DNA of 64,000 nt from an uncultured Thiothrix sp. (GTDB taxonomy: Bacteria > Pseudomonadota > Gammaproteobacteria > Poriferisulfidales > GCA-002705445): contig CACNYJ010000002.1 of the NCBI GenBank assembly GCA_902624655.1, positions 133,771 to 197,770 of the forward strand, in the 5' to 3' direction. Position 1 is the stretch's first letter. Every line of letters begins with the position of its first letter. This document shows positions 53,999 through 63,353 of this stretch, in pieces. A program made the position numbers and the translations under genes. The notes below the pieces were generated by a model. The model searched no databases, was not told the DNA's origin, and saw only the letters and a program-made list of their open reading frames with translations.

Positions 53999-54880
53999 TT
54001 AACTATGTTTTAATAGTGCCTCAATCCTTGATTCTATTGATGGATGGCTACTAAATAAACTTTTGAAGCTAGTTTCTTCCTTGCCGGATATTCCAAAAGC
54101 TGCCATTTGATCAGGTAAATTTGTTTTTGATTTTAAGGATAATGTTTTTAACGCTGAAATCATTTTATAAGATCCCACTAAGTTTGCAGCTGAAGAGTCA
54201 GCAGCATATTCTCTTTTTCTTGAAAACCACATTACAATTATGTTCGCTAGTATTGAGAGAAGTATTTGTGCAATCAAACTTGTTATAAAATATGCGGGGC
54301 CATGCCCCTTTTGTACTTTAAATATCATCCTATCTACAATGTGTCCAAAAATTCGCGAAAAAAATATTACAAATGTATTAACAACTCCTTGAATAAGGGA
54401 CATTGTAATCATGTCTCCGCTACTAACATGAGATACCTCATGAGCTATAACTGCTTCAACTTCGTCTTTGTTCATTTGATTTATTAGGCCTGAACTAAGT
54501 GCAATTAGAGATTTATTTCTTGACGCTCCTGTGGCGAAAGCATTTAATTGATTTGACTTAAAAATACCTAACTCTGGTGTACTAATTTCAGCTTTTGAAG
54601 ATATTGTTTTTAAAACTTCGATCAACCACTCCTCGGTAGAATTTTTTGGCACATCAATGATGGTTACGCCCATTGTTTTTTTAGCGATCCATTTTGAGGC
54701 CATCAAAGATATAAAAGATCCTGCAAAACCAATAATAGACGAGATTAATAGTAGGGACGCAAGATCTAAATTTATGCCCTGCTCGTCAAGAATTCCCTCA
54801 ACACCGAATATTGACATAGTAACGCCAAGCACCAAAAGAATCGCGATATTTGTACCTAAAAATAATGCTATTCTAAACAT
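53999..54880 (-). CDS. htpX: membrane zinc metalloprotease HtpX
   Basis: Inner-membrane protease involved in membrane-protein quality control. The 293 residues (E. coli 293) include two N-terminal helices (about 5-25 and 38-60), the zinc motif HEVSH in VEAVIAHEVSHVSSGDM, helices 3-4 and the third ligand Glu in REYAADSSAANL. It starts upstream of efp with a 28-nt gap and is divergent from the helicase gene. I see no sigma-32-type promoter before it. Confidence 0.96.
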   Translation of the reverse strand: MFRIALFLGTNIAILLVLGVTMSIFGVEGILDEQGINLDLASLLLISSIIGFAGSFISLMASKWIAKKTMGVTIIDVPKNSTEEWLIEVLKTISSKAEISTPELGIFKSNQLNAFATGASRNKSLIALSSGLINQMNKDEVEAVIAHEVSHVSSGDMITMSLIQGVVNTFVIFFSRIFGHIVDRMIFKVQKGHGPAYFITSLIAQILLSILANIIVMWFSRKREYAADSSAANLVGSYKMISALKTLSLKSKTNLPDQMAAFGISGKEETSFKSLFSSHPSIESRIEALLKHS

Positions 54881-54928
54881 ATAAATCCACTCAAAAAATA
54901 AGTAAGAATTATATTATTATAATAATTG

Positions 54929-57361
54929 ATGAATACCAATAATTATTTACAAGCTGGGAAAAGCATTAATGTTACTGCATCAGCAGGAACGGGTAAAACA
55001 TGGGTAATAATATCAAAAATATTGCGTTTACTTCTTGAGGGCGAAGATCCTGAAAAAATTACAGCAATAACTTTTACAAAAAAAGCTTCAGCAGAGATGA
55101 GGGAAAGACTTAATGAAAAAATAGAAAGTTGGGCAAACCAAGATGACGATAAGTTAAAGTTTGAGCTAAGAGAAATAGGAATTAATAAAAATTATAATAA
55201 TTATACAAATAGGGCAAAGAATTTATTTTATGAAATCCAAATTAGAAATAAAGATATTCGAATATCCACATTTGATTCTTTTTTTGTTGAAATATTATCT
55301 CAGTTCCATTTAGATAATGACATAGAGAAAAATTATGAAACAAATACAGATGTAAATTCAAAGAAAATTATCAACGATGTTGAAAAGAAAATATTTTGTA
55401 AAAATTACATTAGAAAGAATGTGGAATTTGAAAAAAATATAAATTTTCTTTTGCGATACACGAATAGTTTTAATTCGTTAAAAGAATCAATACGCGAGAT
55501 AATCAGTAAAAAATCTTATTATTTAGAAATAATTGAATCTAACAAACTTGAAGCCATTGATATTTCAAAAATAGAAAAAAAAATTTATGGCTATCAAAAT
55601 AAATTTATAAATGAAGTATCTTTGATGTGTAATGAAATCGAGATAGAAAAATTTGAAGATCTTACAGATATCTTTTATAAAAATATTCCTAATGAAAAAA
55701 AAATAAATATAATTATTAATTTCTTTTTTACAAAGGATAGAAAGATAAGAAAAAATATTGAAAATTTATGTTTGAAAAATAATTTCGATATAAAAAAAAT
55801 TATAAATGAAATATATCTTTACGAAAATAAATTATTCAACGATATACAAATATTATGGAAAAATGTTGTAAGTTATTTTTTTACTGAGTATCAAAAAGTA
55901 CTTAAAGAAAAACGATTATATGACTTCTCTGATAAAACCTGGCTTTGTTATAAAAAACTTTCATCATTAAGTGATGATGATTGGATATTTTATAAAATTT
56001 CAAACTCAATTAAACATATTTTAATTGATGAATTTCAAGACACAAACTATATTCAATGGAAAGTTATAGAAATGATTCTTGTTGCGATTTCAAATAATTC
56101 TGATGAGTCAAGTGTTACTGTAGTGGGAGATGAAAAACAGTCAATATATGGGTTTAGAGGATCAGAGCCTCTTTTATTTAAAATATGCAAGGATTTTACA
56201 AATAATTATTTTAATTCTACAAATATAGTTCTTAATGAGTCAAAAAGATCATCTGTAGAAATAATTGATTTTATAAATAATACTTTCATAAATAATGAAA
56301 AATTCTCAACATCTATTAAAACAAAAGGAATGGTTGAGTTAAACGAAATAAAAAAAAATACGAGTGGGCTTGAGGTAGAAGACTTATTGATGGATGAAAT
56401 GATTAAATTAGAATCAGAAATTATCTCAGAACAAATAGTGCAATTATGTAAAGAAAAAAATATTCAATATAAGGATATTCTAATCTTAGTCAGAAATAGA
56501 TCTCATATGAGCCATATAAGAGATTCATTAATAAATAAAGATATACCAGTTATTTTAGATAATAAAATATGTTTGATGGCTCAACCTGAAATTATTGATA
56601 TAAAAAATTTACTTAAATTAATAATAATTGATGACAACGATAAAGGTTTAATTTATAGATTATTAATTTCACCTATTTTCAATATTTCCATAGGCAAAAT
56701 TGAGAAGTTAAATATAAAAAATTACACAGACATGAAAAAATTTCTTGTCAAAACCGAGACCGGTAAATTACTTAGTGAATGGAAATCTCTCGTAGGCAAA
56801 ATTCCAATTCATGATTTATTGGACAAAATATATAATGATATAGATATTTTTACAAAATATCGGTGCGAAAATAAACTCGAAAATATTGAAGTTAAGAATA
56901 ATCTTCTAAATTTTTTAAATTTAAGTTTAAAGATTAATAATGGAAGATACATATCACCGCTGTTCTTTTTAAACCAAATAGAAATAATGGAGAATTATGA
57001 AGAAACCTATGAAATAAATTCATTAAATTCTGTTCAGGTTCTTACTATTCATGCTGCAAAAGGATTAGAGTCAAAAGTTGTTTTTTTAGCGCAAACATAC
57101 AAAAAAAATAAATTAATGCAAAATAAAGTTTACCCAGTTTTTAATTCTGACCTTTCATGCAAAGATATATTGTATAAGTTAGATATTTTTAAAAATAATG
57201 TATTTATCGAAGAATTATTTCAGGAAGCCTCTTATAAAGAAGTTGCTGAGGAAACCAACCTCTCCTACGTTGCTTGTACGAGAGCAAAAAATATATTAGT
57301 AATAAATGGTTTTAATACAAAAAAAGACAATTGGTTCTCTAATTATTTAGCTGACGAATAA
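54929..57361 (+). CDS. UvrD/AddA-type superfamily 1 DNA helicase without nuclease domain
   Basis: Large helicase of 810 residues. All SF1A motifs are visible: Walker A ASAGTGKT (residues 17-24), Ia ITFTKKASAEMRERL, motif II ILIDEFQDTNYIQWK, III TVVGDEKQSIYGFRGS, IV VLNESKRSS, V VQVLTIHAAKGLESKVVFL and VI LSYVACTRAKNILVI. The motif wording (FQDT, KQSIYGFRG, THAAKGLE) is closest to AddA/RecB-like subunits. Those usually run to about 1150-1250 residues and end with a RecB-type nuclease; here the chain stops 30 residues after motif VI. No addB/recC/recD neighbour exists in the window. The middle section is very Lys/Asn/Ile-rich. ATG follows an in-frame TTG immediately upstream. Confidence 0.85.
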   Translation: MNTNNYLQAGKSINVTASAGTGKTWVIISKILRLLLEGEDPEKITAITFTKKASAEMRERLNEKIESWANQDDDKLKFELREIGINKNYNNYTNRAKNLFYEIQIRNKDIRISTFDSFFVEILSQFHLDNDIEKNYETNTDVNSKKIINDVEKKIFCKNYIRKNVEFEKNINFLLRYTNSFNSLKESIREIISKKSYYLEIIESNKLEAIDISKIEKKIYGYQNKFINEVSLMCNEIEIEKFEDLTDIFYKNIPNEKKINIIINFFFTKDRKIRKNIENLCLKNNFDIKKIINEIYLYENKLFNDIQILWKNVVSYFFTEYQKVLKEKRLYDFSDKTWLCYKKLSSLSDDDWIFYKISNSIKHILIDEFQDTNYIQWKVIEMILVAISNNSDESSVTVVGDEKQSIYGFRGSEPLLFKICKDFTNNYFNSTNIVLNESKRSSVEIIDFINNTFINNEKFSTSIKTKGMVELNEIKKNTSGLEVEDLLMDEMIKLESEIISEQIVQLCKEKNIQYKDILILVRNRSHMSHIRDSLINKDIPVILDNKICLMAQPEIIDIKNLLKLIIIDDNDKGLIYRLLISPIFNISIGKIEKLNIKNYTDMKKFLVKTETGKLLSEWKSLVGKIPIHDLLDKIYNDIDIFTKYRCENKLENIEVKNNLLNFLNLSLKINNGRYISPLFFLNQIEIMENYEETYEINSLNSVQVLTIHAAKGLESKVVFLAQTYKKNKLMQNKVYPVFNSDLSCKDILYKLDIFKNNVFIEELFQEASYKEVAEETNLSYVACTRAKNILVINGFNTKKDNWFSNYLADE

Positions 57362-58085
57362 TAACATCAGGACTTGTATAGCCAAGAATTAATGTTCCAT
57401 CATTCAAAAATATTGTTGGGGTAGAGCTAACACCAATACTTTTTATTAATTGCTGATGTTCCTCTATAGGATTATCACAATCTTTCTTTTCGATTTTTTT
57501 CTCTTGTTTTAACAGCGTGAACGCTTTGTTTCTATCAGAAGCGCACCATGCTGATATAATTCTACCTTTTGAATTTGATTTATTTGCGAGAACTAGATAT
57601 CGAACTTTAATTCCTTTTTTTGTATATTTTGGCATGTCATTGTGAAATTTTCTACAATAAGGGCAGTCAATATCTGTGACTACATTAATATATTTTGTTC
57701 CATTTCCGTAAACAAATAATTTTGAATCTGATATTTGATCTAAGAATTTCTTTCTACCTAATAATAATGAAACTTCAGTTATATTTTTAAAAAAATATTC
57801 ATTTTTTTCTTTGATTACTTTTTGAAGATTGCCTCCTTCAAATATAAATTTTGCATCATTCGTGACATATATTATTGCCCCTTCGAACGCTACTTCATAA
57901 ATATTTTCAACAGGTGATTTTTTAATATAATCAAACTTATAGGCGGGAATTATTTCTTTTAATTTTTTTTCCAAGATTTTTATATTAGGGTCAAAATTTT
58001 CATCGCTAAAAACTATATTACTACTCAAGAAAAATGCAGATAAAAAAATTAAAAAATTTATTAGGCTCTTGGGTGATTTCTGCAA
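57339..58085 (-). CDS. dsbC: periplasmic disulfide isomerase/thioredoxin-like DsbC
   Basis: Rearranges wrong disulfides in the periplasm. The 248-residue precursor starts with a signal peptide (about 1-27), has an N-terminal dimerisation domain (about 30-95) and a thioredoxin-like domain with CPYC in DIDCPYCRKFHNDMPKY and the cis-Pro loop SSTPTIFLNDG. It overlaps the xerD end by 25 nt, the xerD-dsbC order of Gammaproteobacteria, and converges with the helicase gene (23-nt overlap). Confidence 0.93.
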   Translation of the reverse strand: MQKSPKSLINFLIFLSAFFLSSNIVFSDENFDPNIKILEKKLKEIIPAYKFDYIKKSPVENIYEVAFEGAIIYVTNDAKFIFEGGNLQKVIKEKNEYFFKNITEVSLLLGRKKFLDQISDSKLFVYGNGTKYINVVTDIDCPYCRKFHNDMPKYTKKGIKVRYLVLANKSNSKGRIISAWCASDRNKAFTLLKQEKKIEKKDCDNPIEEHQQLIKSIGVSSTPTIFLNDGTLILGYTSPDVIIRQLNN

Positions 58086-58960
58086 TGTAACTCCTTTAAT
58101 TCATTTTTTGCAATATGAGTATAAAGCTGGGTTGTGGATAAGTCGCTGTGCCCAAGTAATAATTGAACAACTCTGAGATCTGCTCCATTGTTTATCATGT
58201 GTGTTGCAAAAGCGTGTCTTAAGGTGTGTGGCGATAAGTGTTCTTCGATGCCAACTTGTAAAGCGTATTTTTTTAGAATATGCCAAAAAGAGTGTCTGGT
58301 CATCTCAGCTCCTCGATTGCTAAGAAATAATGTATCGGTTTTTTTGGAAGTAATGAAATCTTTTCTGAAGTCATCAATGTATTTCTTTAAAAACGATAAT
58401 GCATAATCATTAATGGGTATGATTCTTTCTTTATTACCTTTACCTAAAACTCTAAGAAAATTACTTTCCATATTAACTTGTGAAAATTTTAAAGAAACAA
58501 GTTCTGAAACTCTTAATCCACATGCGTATAAAATTTCAAGCATTGCTTTGTCTCTTGATCCAAAACGCGAATTCATATCTGGAGCATTTAAAAGTTTATC
58601 GACCTGATCGATACCGATAGTATGAGGAAGAGATTTAATCTTTCTTGGAGTTTCAATATTTTCGGTTGGATTCTTCTTTAAAAAATTATGCGAGTATAGA
58701 TATAAAAAAAATTTTTTTAGTGATGAAATTAATCTCATATTACTTCTTGAAGATATTCCATTCGAAAATCTCTGAGAAATAAATGCGTTAACGTCCGTTT
58801 GCTTTGTATCAAATAATTTTATTTTTTCTTTATCAAGGAACAGTAGAAAACTGTTAATATCATGCTCATAAGATAGTAGTGTATTTTTTGCTAAACCTTG
58901 TTCAGCCCATATATTATCCAAAAAGCTATCTAAATATTCATTGTTTAATTTCTTTTTCAT
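58061..58960 (-). CDS. xerD: site-specific tyrosine recombinase XerD
   Basis: With XerC resolves chromosome dimers at dif. The 299 residues contain an N-terminal SAM-like domain (about 5-90) and the catalytic domain with Arg150 (CGLRVSELVSL), Lys174 (GKGNKERIIPI), His246 and Arg249 (HTLRHAFATHM), His271 (LGHSDLSTTQ) and nucleophile Tyr280. Upstream of dsbC, as expected for the chromosomal xerD rather than a phage integrase. No dif-like site was identified in the window. Confidence 0.96.
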   Translation of the reverse strand: MKKKLNNEYLDSFLDNIWAEQGLAKNTLLSYEHDINSFLLFLDKEKIKLFDTKQTDVNAFISQRFSNGISSRSNMRLISSLKKFFLYLYSHNFLKKNPTENIETPRKIKSLPHTIGIDQVDKLLNAPDMNSRFGSRDKAMLEILYACGLRVSELVSLKFSQVNMESNFLRVLGKGNKERIIPINDYALSFLKKYIDDFRKDFITSKKTDTLFLSNRGAEMTRHSFWHILKKYALQVGIEEHLSPHTLRHAFATHMINNGADLRVVQLLLGHSDLSTTQLYTHIAKNELKELHCRNHPRA

Positions 58961-59013
58961 ATCTCTAATAATATAATAAAGTAATTATAAATCTATTACA
59001 ATGAGCAAAAGAT

Positions 59014-59415
59014 ATGGAAAATATTCATTTATGGAGAAGACTGACCTCAATTTTTTATGATGGTGTACTTGTTCTTGCAATTATTATTGTCACATCACTT
59101 CCGTTTTATAGCTTTAATGTAGAGGATAGTGTTTTCCTTAAATATACGATGCAGATTTATTTTTATCTAATAGTTCAATATTTTTTTGTTTGGTTTTGGG
59201 TAAATAGCTCTGCAACACTGGGTATGAAATCATGGAGGATTAAAATTGTTGATAGCGAAGGCAAAAAAATATCTTATAAAAAAGCCATTATAAGGTTCAA
59301 TATATCTATTTTATCTGCTTCTCTTTTTGGGATAGGTTTCTTGATTTCACTTTTTCGAAAAGATAGAAATTGTTTGCATGATATTATTTCGAAAACATAC
59401 TTGGTGAAAGTTTAA
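59014..59415 (+). CDS. RDD-family membrane protein
   Basis: Small inner-membrane protein of 133 residues with three predicted helices (about 15-35, 45-65 and 100-115). Family landmarks are LWRRLTSIFYDGVLVL (R and D of the RDD name), ATLGMKSWRIKIVDSEGKKISYKKAIIRF and the final D in RNCLHDIISKTYLV. Function of such proteins is mostly unknown. The 3' end overlaps the convergent lptG gene by 32 nt. Confidence 0.9.
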   Translation: MENIHLWRRLTSIFYDGVLVLAIIIVTSLPFYSFNVEDSVFLKYTMQIYFYLIVQYFFVWFWVNSSATLGMKSWRIKIVDSEGKKISYKKAIIRFNISILSASLFGIGFLISLFRKDRNCLHDIISKTYLVKV

Positions 59416-60478
59416 ACCCATAAAATTTTTTAAAAATAAGTATACTAATAATTAATAATATTATAAGCGGTAAGAATGCTCCCAGTAGAGGCGGTATATC
59501 TATGATGAGTGAAAGGTTATTCATTGTTTGATTAAACAAAAATAATCCTACACCAAGCAAGATTCCTACAAATACTCTTTGTCCATAACTTGCAGATCTT
59601 ATATTTGAATGAACAAATGGAGTTGTTAATAGAAACATTATCAAACATGATAAGGGTATAGAAAATTTCGACCAAAATGCTAACTCGTACATTTTTGCTT
59701 CCATCGAATTATTTTTAAGATAGTCAATATATTGATTTAACTGAAATAGAGTCATTTGATTAGGCTTAACAACCATAATGTCAAATAAATCTAAATCAAA
59801 AAATTCTTCAAAGGTTGTAATTTCCATTGATGTGACCTTTACATCCTTACCTTCAAAACTTGTAGAAGTAATATTTTTCATTATCCATCTATTGTCTTGA
59901 TAAGAACCCTCTTCGGCATATATAGACTCCATAAGCTGCTGTTTACTATTGAACCTATAAAGAGAAACTTCCTCTATAATTTTATCTGGGAATACTTTTG
60001 CTATATGAATAAAACTATCTTTACTTTTTATCCATATACCATCAGTATTTTTCATGCTCAACCTATTTGATTGACTTAAATTTTTCACTTCATTTGCTAA
60101 TTGTTGTCCTTTAGGAGCAATAAATTCTCCAATTAAAAAAGTAACGAGCATAATTAGTAATCCTGCCCGAAGAGATATAAAGATTATTTTTGAGAAAGAT
60201 ATACCGCTAGATTTTACTGCATTTAATTCACTTGTACTTGACAATTTACTTAACCCAATCAAGCTCCCCATAAGAGTTGCTATTGGAAACACTTCGTATA
60301 TATTTTGAGGTATGTTCAGCAATACATACAAGAAAGCAAGGGATAGAGAATACTCTGCGTCAACTTTTTTTAACTCATCTACAAGATCTAATAAGCCAAC
60401 AACTACAATTAAAATCCCCAAAATAGTAAATATTGATATTAGGATTTGCTTTGCAATATATTTATCTAATATTTTCAT
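59384..60478 (-). CDS. lptG: LPS export ABC transporter permease LptG
   Basis: Half of the membrane core of the LptB2FG complex that extracts lipopolysaccharide from the inner membrane. The 364 residues (E. coli 360) show six helices (three N-terminal, three C-terminal around a periplasmic beta-jellyroll) and the family start ILDKYIAKQIL, with the EVFPIATLMGSLIGLSKLSSTSEL coupling region. The start overlaps the lptF stop by 4 nt. Confidence 0.95.
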   Translation of the reverse strand: MKILDKYIAKQILISIFTILGILIVVVGLLDLVDELKKVDAEYSLSLAFLYVLLNIPQNIYEVFPIATLMGSLIGLSKLSSTSELNAVKSSGISFSKIIFISLRAGLLIMLVTFLIGEFIAPKGQQLANEVKNLSQSNRLSMKNTDGIWIKSKDSFIHIAKVFPDKIIEEVSLYRFNSKQQLMESIYAEEGSYQDNRWIMKNITSTSFEGKDVKVTSMEITTFEEFFDLDLFDIMVVKPNQMTLFQLNQYIDYLKNNSMEAKMYELAFWSKFSIPLSCLIMFLLTTPFVHSNIRSASYGQRVFVGILLGVGLFLFNQTMNNLSLIIDIPPLLGAFLPLIILLIISILIFKKFYGFKLSPSMFSK

Positions 60479-61812
60479 TTTCTATTTACCATGTTCTTAA
60501 AATGATTTTTTATTTGAGTAAAACTATAAATTTGGTCTCTTTTGTTTAAATATAAGGTATAACAAATGAACAATGCCAGAATATGCACCCACCAAGTACC
60601 AAAAAGAGTGAAATAGAAAGATTCTTTCTGGATGCCATTTACTGAAACAATTATAAAATTGGAGTAAAGAAAATAAACTATAATTGCATAAAGAATATTA
60701 GAGTACTTGTTCTGTCTCGGGGCAACGTCTCCAAAAATAAATGCAAAAAGAATTAATACTATGACCGAAAGTGGAGCAAATAAACGCCATTGAATCTCTG
60801 CGCTAGCTAATGGTTCGTTTTCATCAATAAAAAGCTCGTATATACTTTTCATTCTGTAATTAAGAGAGAAATCAGGTGTTGTATTTAATAACTTAACTTC
60901 ATGCAAATCATACTTCATGACCTGAAAATTTCCCGTTCCAGGAGTCCCAGTGTATCTCTGCCCGTTTTTCAAAATTAACCTCCTAACCCCATCTTCTAAA
61001 AACTCGTCGCCCTCTTCTGCTGTCTCAATAGAAATTTTGTTGTTTTCGGAGCTTTTTATGAATATTCTTTTTGAAACGTCATTTTCAAGTTCTTCAACAA
61101 AAATTATCCAGTTTTTATCTTTCATTTGAATAAACTTTCCAGGTGATGTGAGGCCAATCTCAGATGTTGCTGCAGCTTCAATTTTTGTTTTTTGAATTTC
61201 TGTTATTAAATGTGGTGATACAAAAATATTTAGAAAAAAAATAATCAAAAAAGAAGGTATCGTAATTGTGTAAAAAAATTTTGTGAAAATGGTTTGAAAG
61301 TTTCCTGAAGATTTTAATGCGCTAATTTCACTATCTCGATATAATTTTGATAAGGATACAATTAAGGAGATCATTATTGCAAAAGGTAATAGCAATATTA
61401 TAGATTTAGATGTACTTAAAAATAAAATATTAAAAATCATATCTATATCAAACCTACCGTCTACAACGTATTGAAGAAGCCTTACAAATAATCTTCCAAC
61501 TATTACTAAAATTAAAACAAAAAACACAGATAAGAAAATATATATAAAATTCTTAAGCAAATATTTATCTATTATTGAAAGAATATGTAATTTTTTTAAA
61601 ATTTCTTTTTGTTTTTCAAATCGCGAGTAAAAATCTTTTTTATTTATTTTAATGGTATTAAAAGACAAATTTTTAACATAGCTATTTTGTTTTTGTTCAA
61701 GAGCAGATATAATCTTATTACTGAGGTGGTTTAATTTAAATTTGAACAAATTGTAAATATCTAACCATTTTTTTATATTTTTGGTATATTTAGAACTATT
61801 TTTCATAATCAA
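60475..61812 (-). CDS. lptF: LPS export ABC transporter permease LptF with N-terminal extension
   Basis: Partner permease of LptG. The normal LptF sequence begins at IIDKYLLKNFIYIFLSV near residue 79; the preceding 78 residues are basic, Lys/Asn-rich and without a counterpart in E. coli LptF (366 residues; here 445). No ATG, GTG or TTG lies near the usual start, so translation should begin at one of the two ATGs at the upstream end. The core has the coupling region MISLIVSLSKLYRDSEISALKSSG (long conserved block), periplasmic jellyroll and FGDVAPRQNKYSN. Divergent from pepA, with only 21 nt between the starts. Confidence 0.9.
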   Translation of the reverse strand: MIMKNSSKYTKNIKKWLDIYNLFKFKLNHLSNKIISALEQKQNSYVKNLSFNTIKINKKDFYSRFEKQKEILKKLHILSIIDKYLLKNFIYIFLSVFFVLILVIVGRLFVRLLQYVVDGRFDIDMIFNILFLSTSKSIILLLPFAIMISLIVSLSKLYRDSEISALKSSGNFQTIFTKFFYTITIPSFLIIFFLNIFVSPHLITEIQKTKIEAAATSEIGLTSPGKFIQMKDKNWIIFVEELENDVSKRIFIKSSENNKISIETAEEGDEFLEDGVRRLILKNGQRYTGTPGTGNFQVMKYDLHEVKLLNTTPDFSLNYRMKSIYELFIDENEPLASAEIQWRLFAPLSVIVLILFAFIFGDVAPRQNKYSNILYAIIVYFLYSNFIIVSVNGIQKESFYFTLFGTWWVHILALFICYTLYLNKRDQIYSFTQIKNHFKNMVNRK

Positions 61813-61833
61813 TACATGAGGCTTTAAGTAATT

Positions 61834-63333
61834 ATGCAGTACAATTTTATTAACAATATAACATCAAAAGAGGTTAAAGGGTCAGCTATATTCGGCATAT
61901 TTACTGATAAAAGCATAAAAGCTCTCAATAATTCTTTAAAAGCTCCTGAAGCGAAAAAAATTAAAGATGCGATTAATAAATCTCCATTTGAAGGAAAATT
62001 GGGACAAAAGTTAAGTATATACGAAAGTCTTGGAAGTAAGATTGATAAAGCTATTTTAGTTGGTCTCGGTGACAAAAAAGATTATAACGAAAAAAAATTT
62101 ATTCAAGCAGTCAACGCATTTTGTAGAATTTGTAAAGAAGAACTTTTGGAAAATATCCATTTTGATACAAATTCATTTACTGCAAAAAAAATTGAAATAA
62201 ATTGGGCTATAAGAAATATATCTATAAAACTAAATGGTATCGACTATGTTTATAACGATACTAAATTTAAAACAAAAAACAAAAAAAACTATAAAATAAA
62301 AAAAATTAATTTTCTATCTTTTAACGCAACAAATTCAAAGAAAATAAAAAAATATTTTCTACAGGGAAAAGCTATTGCAAATGGAATAAAGTGTGCAAAG
62401 AATCTTGGCGACCTTCCAAGCAATATTTGTACACCGACATATTTAGCAAAAACTGCAGCAGATCTTGCAAAGACAAACAAAAAGTTAAGTGTAAAAGTCC
62501 ATAGTGAAAAAGAAATGAAATCTATGGGAATGAATTGTTTACTATCAGTTGGTAATGGAAGTAAAGAGGAGTCTAAATTAATTACAATTAAGTATAACGG
62601 CTCAGCAAAAAATGAGAAACCTATAGTATTTGTGGGCAAAGGAATAACCTTTGATACTGGAGGAATATCTATTAAACCAAGTAATGGAATGGATGAAATG
62701 AAATATGATATGTGTGGTGCAGCTAGTGTAATAGGAACAATGAATGCTATAAGTGAATTAAATCTTAAAACCAATGTAATTGGTGTAATTGCTGCTGCAG
62801 AAAATATGCCAAGTGGTACTGCGACAAATCCTGGTGATGTTGTGACGACAATGTCGAAACAAACTGTTGAAATTCTAAATACAGATGCCGAGGGAAGATT
62901 AGTGTTATGTGATGCGTTAACTTATATATCTCGTTTCAAGCCAAAACATGTTGTAGATATCGCAACTCTTACGGGAGCGGTCCTTGTAGCACTTGGAAAA
63001 GTTGCAAGTGGAGTGCTTTCAAACGATGAAAAGCTCACTAAAAAACTTTTGAATAGCTCAAGAATTAGTCATGACTATATTTGGGAATTACCTCTTTGGG
63101 AAGAATTCCAGTCAGAGCTTGATAGTAACTTTGCAGATATAGCAAATATTGGAAAAAGATATGCTGGCACAATAACTGCCGCTTGCTTTCTATCAAGGTT
63201 TACTGAGGATTATAGTTGGGCACATCTTGATATCGCAGGTACCGCTTGGAATGAGGGATCTGAAAAAGGTGCGACTGGAAGACCTGTTTCACTGTTGACT
63301 CACTTTATTCTTGAAAATGCAAAATCTTTATAA
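61834..63333 (+). CDS. pepA: leucyl aminopeptidase (cytosol aminopeptidase, M17)
   Basis: Hexameric zinc aminopeptidase that also binds DNA in E. coli (XerCD recombination, carAB control). The 499 residues (E. coli 503) include VGKGITFDTGGISIKPSNGM with the metal ligands, the signature NTDAEGRLVLCDAL and VDIATLTGAVLVALG. It is divergent from lptF and lies 20 nt upstream of valS; the holC gene usually in between in Gammaproteobacteria is not present. Confidence 0.97.
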   Translation: MQYNFINNITSKEVKGSAIFGIFTDKSIKALNNSLKAPEAKKIKDAINKSPFEGKLGQKLSIYESLGSKIDKAILVGLGDKKDYNEKKFIQAVNAFCRICKEELLENIHFDTNSFTAKKIEINWAIRNISIKLNGIDYVYNDTKFKTKNKKNYKIKKINFLSFNATNSKKIKKYFLQGKAIANGIKCAKNLGDLPSNICTPTYLAKTAADLAKTNKKLSVKVHSEKEMKSMGMNCLLSVGNGSKEESKLITIKYNGSAKNEKPIVFVGKGITFDTGGISIKPSNGMDEMKYDMCGAASVIGTMNAISELNLKTNVIGVIAAAENMPSGTATNPGDVVTTMSKQTVEILNTDAEGRLVLCDALTYISRFKPKHVVDIATLTGAVLVALGKVASGVLSNDEKLTKKLLNSSRISHDYIWELPLWEEFQSELDSNFADIANIGKRYAGTITAACFLSRFTEDYSWAHLDIAGTAWNEGSEKGATGRPVSLLTHFILENAKSL

Positions 63334-63353
63334 AATAATTACAACGTAATTAA

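Noticed and set aside
58061-58960. Phage integrase / mobile element
   Set aside because: The recombinase is chromosomal XerD by synteny with dsbC, length and catalytic positions; no attachment site, tRNA target or phage genes nearby.
62289-62774. 161-codon frame antisense to pepA
   Set aside because: Opposite strand of a highly conserved enzyme; composition typical of shadow frames.
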